A stretch of DNA of 17,210 nucleotides. Source: JBAXRT01 sp037131065 (GTDB lineage: Bacteria > Bacteroidota > Bacteroidia > Bacteroidales > FEN-979). The stretch is from contig JBAXRT010000057.1 in assembly GCA_037131065.1 (NCBI GenBank), forward strand, positions 1 to 17,210, written 5' to 3'. Of this stretch, positions 15,123 to 17,210 are shown piece after piece (position 1 is the stretch's first letter; each line of letters begins with the position of its first letter). A program made the translations under genes and the position numbers. The notes beneath the pieces were generated by a model. It was given only the letters and a program-made list of their open reading frames with translations, was not told the DNA's origin and searched no databases.

Positions 15123-15881
15123 TCAAATGAAGCGAGCATAGTTTTTAAGCTTCTCAAGGAATTCCGCCTTTTTCCTGACGGAGACCTCAACCTCCCTGTT
15201 GTCCTCCATGATCACAGATCCTCCCTTCCCCTTAACGTAACGCCTCACATACATCAGGTTGACGAGGTGCTTGGCATGGATCCTGCAGAATGGCAGATCC
15301 TCGAGAATCTTTTCATAATTGTTAAGCGGCTTTGAAGCGACATAACGCTGACCATCGATCATATAGAAAAAAGTGTAAACATCGTCGGCTTCCAGTCGAA
15401 GAACGTCAGAGATCTTGACCACATTTAACCCTTCGGTTGAGGGAATGATGATCTTCTCATTCTTATTTTGAAGACTGTCCCGGAAGATCCTGAGTTTGTT
15501 GTCGATCTCCTCTCCCGAATTCTCCTTATACCTGTCACAGGCAATTTTCAGTCCGTCGTAGGTAACAGGCTTCACAAGATAGTGAAGGGCTGAGAATTCA
15601 AAGGCCCGCAGGGCATACTTGTCGTGGGCCGTAATGAAAATGACCCTGAAATCCTGGTACTCAACCTTCTCGAAAACATCAAATCCTTCGCCATCGGGCA
15701 GGTGAATATCGAGAAAAACAAGGTCGGGTTTCTCTTCATCAATAAGCTTAACAGCCTGGGCAACTGTTTCAGCAACACCCACGACATTGATCTTCGGGAA
15801 ATGGCCCCCGATCAGCGCTTTGAGTGTTACTATACTGGTTTTATCATCGTCAACCAGGAGTGTTTTGATTATCTCTTCCAT
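15123..15881 (-). CDS. LytTR family response regulator
   Basis: The 252-residue regulator has an N-terminal receiver domain (about 5-120) and a C-terminal LytTR DNA-binding domain (about 148-248). The receiver has the acidic triplet Asp11-Asp12-Asp13, phosphoacceptor Asp58 in FLDIHLPDG, Thr84 and Lys104 (YLVKP), so it should be phosphorylatable. The LytTR part shows the typical DVLRLEADDVYTFFY strand, then FCRIHAKHLVNLMYV and KKAEFLEKL at the end. Most such proteins act as dimers on paired direct repeats. No kinase gene is adjacent, making it an orphan here. The gene is convergent with the YchF-like gene and divergent from hydE. I found no full TAnnTTTG box in its 139-bp upstream region. Confidence 0.94.
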   Translation of the reverse strand: MEEIIKTLLVDDDKTSIVTLKALIGGHFPKINVVGVAETVAQAVKLIDEEKPDLVFLDIHLPDGEGFDVFEKVEYQDFRVIFITAHDKYALRAFEFSALHYLVKPVTYDGLKIACDRYKENSGEEIDNKLRIFRDSLQNKNEKIIIPSTEGLNVVKISDVLRLEADDVYTFFYMIDGQRYVASKPLNNYEKILEDLPFCRIHAKHLVNLMYVRRYVKGKGGSVIMEDNREVEVSVRKKAEFLEKLKNYARFI

Positions 15882-16020
15882 AGTTTATCCTAAAAGAGAG
15901 AAGGATATTAAAATCCGGGATTATACGGGGCGGAATACCAGAAAAGAGCCTAATTTATTGTACTTTTACAGCCGGAAATTCCATAAACCCAGAAGCTAAT
16001 ATATAACTTTTTACCAGCTG

Positions 16021-17115
16021 ATGCCTGAACCTGTTGATAATATTTTACAAAAAGAGTTTCTTGCCAGGGAGGACATTCTTAATCTGCTCTCCACCGGTCA
16101 TGATGAATCCAGGAATATTTTTGAAAAAGCAAGAGAGATAAAACTGAAGCATGTCGGAAACAGGGTGTATTTCCGGGGCCTGGTCGAATTTTCCAATTAC
16201 TGTTCAAAAAATTGTTACTACTGTGGCATCCGGTCGGGTAACAAGCGTTATCAACGGTATGAGCTTACCGACATTGAGGTGCTTGAAGCTGCGCGGTTTG
16301 CCAGTGATAACCGTTATGCATCGATGGTGATCCAGTCGGGGGAGCGGAGCACAAAAAGTTTCGTATCGAGGATCGAATCACTCCTGTACAAGATCCATGA
16401 TCAGACGAAGGGTGCGCTCCATATCACACTCTCCCTTGGCGAGCAGTCCGAAGAGACATACCTGCGGTGGTTTGAGGCAGGAGCACATCGCTACCTGCTG
16501 AGGGTCGAGGTTTCTAATTCTGAACTCTATAAAAAACTACATCCGTCAGATAAACGCCATGACCACCAGCGGCGTATCGACGCTCTCAGGATACTCAGGA
16601 AGACGGGTTACCAGGTTGGAACGGGTGTCATGATCGGTCTTCCTTTCCAGACCCTGGGCGACCTTGCCGGTGATCTGCTTTTCTTCCGCGATTTCGATGT
16701 GGATATGGTCGGGATGGGTCCCTACCTGGAACATGAAGACACACCTCTGTATAAATACAGGGACCTTCTGTTGCCCCAGCTGGAACGTTTCAGGTTGTCA
16801 CTCAAAATGATCGCTATCCTGCGCATCATCATGAAAGATATCAACATTGCTGCGACAACTGCCATGCAGACCATCGATCCGCAGGGAAGGGAGAAGGCGC
16901 TGATGGTGGGTGCCAATGTCATCATGCCCAACCTTACGCCCGTGAAATACCGTAACGATTACCTGCTCTATGAGAACAAGCCCTGTATTGATGAGGATGC
17001 AGCGGCCTGCCAGACCTGCCTTGAGACCAGGATCAGGATGGCCGGCGATGAGATCGGTTACGGAGAATGGGGAGACAGCAAGCATTTTAAGTTACGAGTG
17101 ACGAGTGACGAGTGA
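16021..17115 (+). CDS. hydE: [FeFe]-hydrogenase H-cluster radical SAM maturase HydE
   Basis: HydE is a radical SAM enzyme that, with HydF and HydG, builds the 2Fe subcluster of the [FeFe]-hydrogenase active site. The 364-residue protein has the CxxxCxxC motif at Cys61, Cys65 and Cys68 (YCSKNCYYCGIR), nearly the same positions as in Thermotoga maritima HydE (63, 67, 70). A second three-cysteine motif, C-x7-C-x2-C in PCIDEDAAACQTC, matches the accessory cluster site. MVIQSGE, GLPFQT and MGPYLEHEDTPLY segments also fit. The last residues (RVTSDE) and the stop are encoded by the tandem repeat at 17094-17118, so the native C-terminus has been replaced or extended. No Shine-Dalgarno is present. HydF, HydG and a hydrogenase are not in the window. 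Weak near-matches to a -7 box (TACTTTTA at 15961, TAACTTTT at 16004) lie upstream. Confidence 0.92.
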   Translation: MPEPVDNILQKEFLAREDILNLLSTGHDESRNIFEKAREIKLKHVGNRVYFRGLVEFSNYCSKNCYYCGIRSGNKRYQRYELTDIEVLEAARFASDNRYASMVIQSGERSTKSFVSRIESLLYKIHDQTKGALHITLSLGEQSEETYLRWFEAGAHRYLLRVEVSNSELYKKLHPSDKRHDHQRRIDALRILRKTGYQVGTGVMIGLPFQTLGDLAGDLLFFRDFDVDMVGMGPYLEHEDTPLYKYRDLLLPQLERFRLSLKMIAILRIIMKDINIAATTAMQTIDPQGREKALMVGANVIMPNLTPVKYRNDYLLYENKPCIDEDAAACQTCLETRIRMAGDEIGYGEWGDSKHFKLRVTSDE

Positions 17116-17118
17116 CGA
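17094..17118 (+). repeat. Heptanucleotide tandem repeat (ACGAGTG), 3 units plus a partial, across the hydE stop
   Basis: Three exact ACGAGTG units (17094-17114) are followed by a partial ACGA. The hydE reading frame runs into the array and ends at a TGA made by the junction of units, at 17113-17115. Confidence 0.92.
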
Positions 17119-17164
17119 ATTATATTTCACTTCTTCTCAATTTCACGCTTACACTACATAGCCC

Positions 17165-17210
17165 ATGCCGAAAAACCGACCAGCTCTACCGATTTTTGAA
17201 AATATAACCA
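17165..17210 (+). CDS. Start of a gene resembling Bacteroidota RlmD/RumA 23S rRNA uracil methyltransferase (partial)
   Basis: Only 15 codons are visible before the window ends: an ATG followed by PKNRPALPIFENIT. A basic start, then LPI-ENI-T leading into an AAEGK-type TRAM segment, is how RumA/RlmD-like methyltransferases of Bacteroidota often begin, which is my reason for the label. The visible part has no catalytic motif, so the call is tentative. The gene lies 49 bp after hydE on the same strand. Confidence 0.4.
   Translation, partial: MPKNRPALPIFENIT

Noticed and set aside
8793..15881. The histidine kinase and the LytTR regulator as a cognate two-component pair
   Set aside because: They are about 4 kb apart with unrelated genes between, and LytTR regulators usually pair with a different kinase type; no sequence evidence links them.

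Overview
The window looks like a chromosomal segment of a Bacteroidota bacterium, probably Bacteroidales-like and possibly from an environmental or anaerobic lineage. Four intergenic sites match the Bacteroidota -7 element TAnnTTTG. Shine-Dalgarno motifs are absent before the starts. The gene families also fit: a TPR histidine kinase, a LytTR regulator, a six-domain S1 with an acidic N-terminal extension, and a short DUF1338 protein. HydE suggests capacity for [FeFe]-hydrogenase maturation.

Layout. (1) 1-293, minus: the N-terminal part of a PLP enzyme of the Cys/Met metabolism family, divergent from the next block. (2) 371-6665, plus: lipoate-protein ligase, a DUF1338 (2-oxoadipate dioxygenase-like) protein, an alpha/beta-hydrolase lipoprotein, and a large FAD/Fe-S oxidoreductase like YdiJ (D-2-hydroxyglutarate or D-lactate dehydrogenase). 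The last three overlap by 4 bp at each junction. (3) 13799-6670, minus: rpsA, ribonuclease Z, a TPR sensor histidine kinase and an M3 metallopeptidase, with 4-bp overlaps at two of three junctions. (4) 13993-15084, plus: a divergent YchF/DUF933 GTPase-fold protein sharing a 193-bp divergent promoter region with rpsA. (5) 15881-15123, minus: a LytTR response regulator. (6) 16021-17115, plus: HydE. (7) From 17165: the start of a gene resembling Bacteroidota RlmD/RumA methyltransferases.

How the genes may work together. DUF1338 enzymes such as HglS convert 2-oxoadipate to D-2-hydroxyglutarate, and YdiJ-type flavoproteins oxidise that to 2-oxoglutarate. Their coupling here, next to a lipoate ligase (lipoate is the cofactor of 2-oxoacid dehydrogenases), suggests a 2-oxoadipate/2-hydroxyglutarate module. 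This is inference. The minus-strand run starts with translation and tRNA-processing genes and continues into a sensor kinase and a peptidase.

Most unusual structure. Three unrelated tandem repeats all have a 7-bp unit, and all lie inside or across coding sequence: 4343-4475 and 6276-6306 in the FAD/Fe-S gene, and 17094-17118 across the hydE stop codon. The first has a higher-order 21-bp period that keeps the reading frame. A second oddity is a ribonuclease Z that keeps all metal ligands but lacks about 42 residues where the tRNA-gripping flexible arm normally lies. No RNA genes, insertion sequences or CRISPR arrays were seen, and no gene-free stretch exceeds 300 bp.
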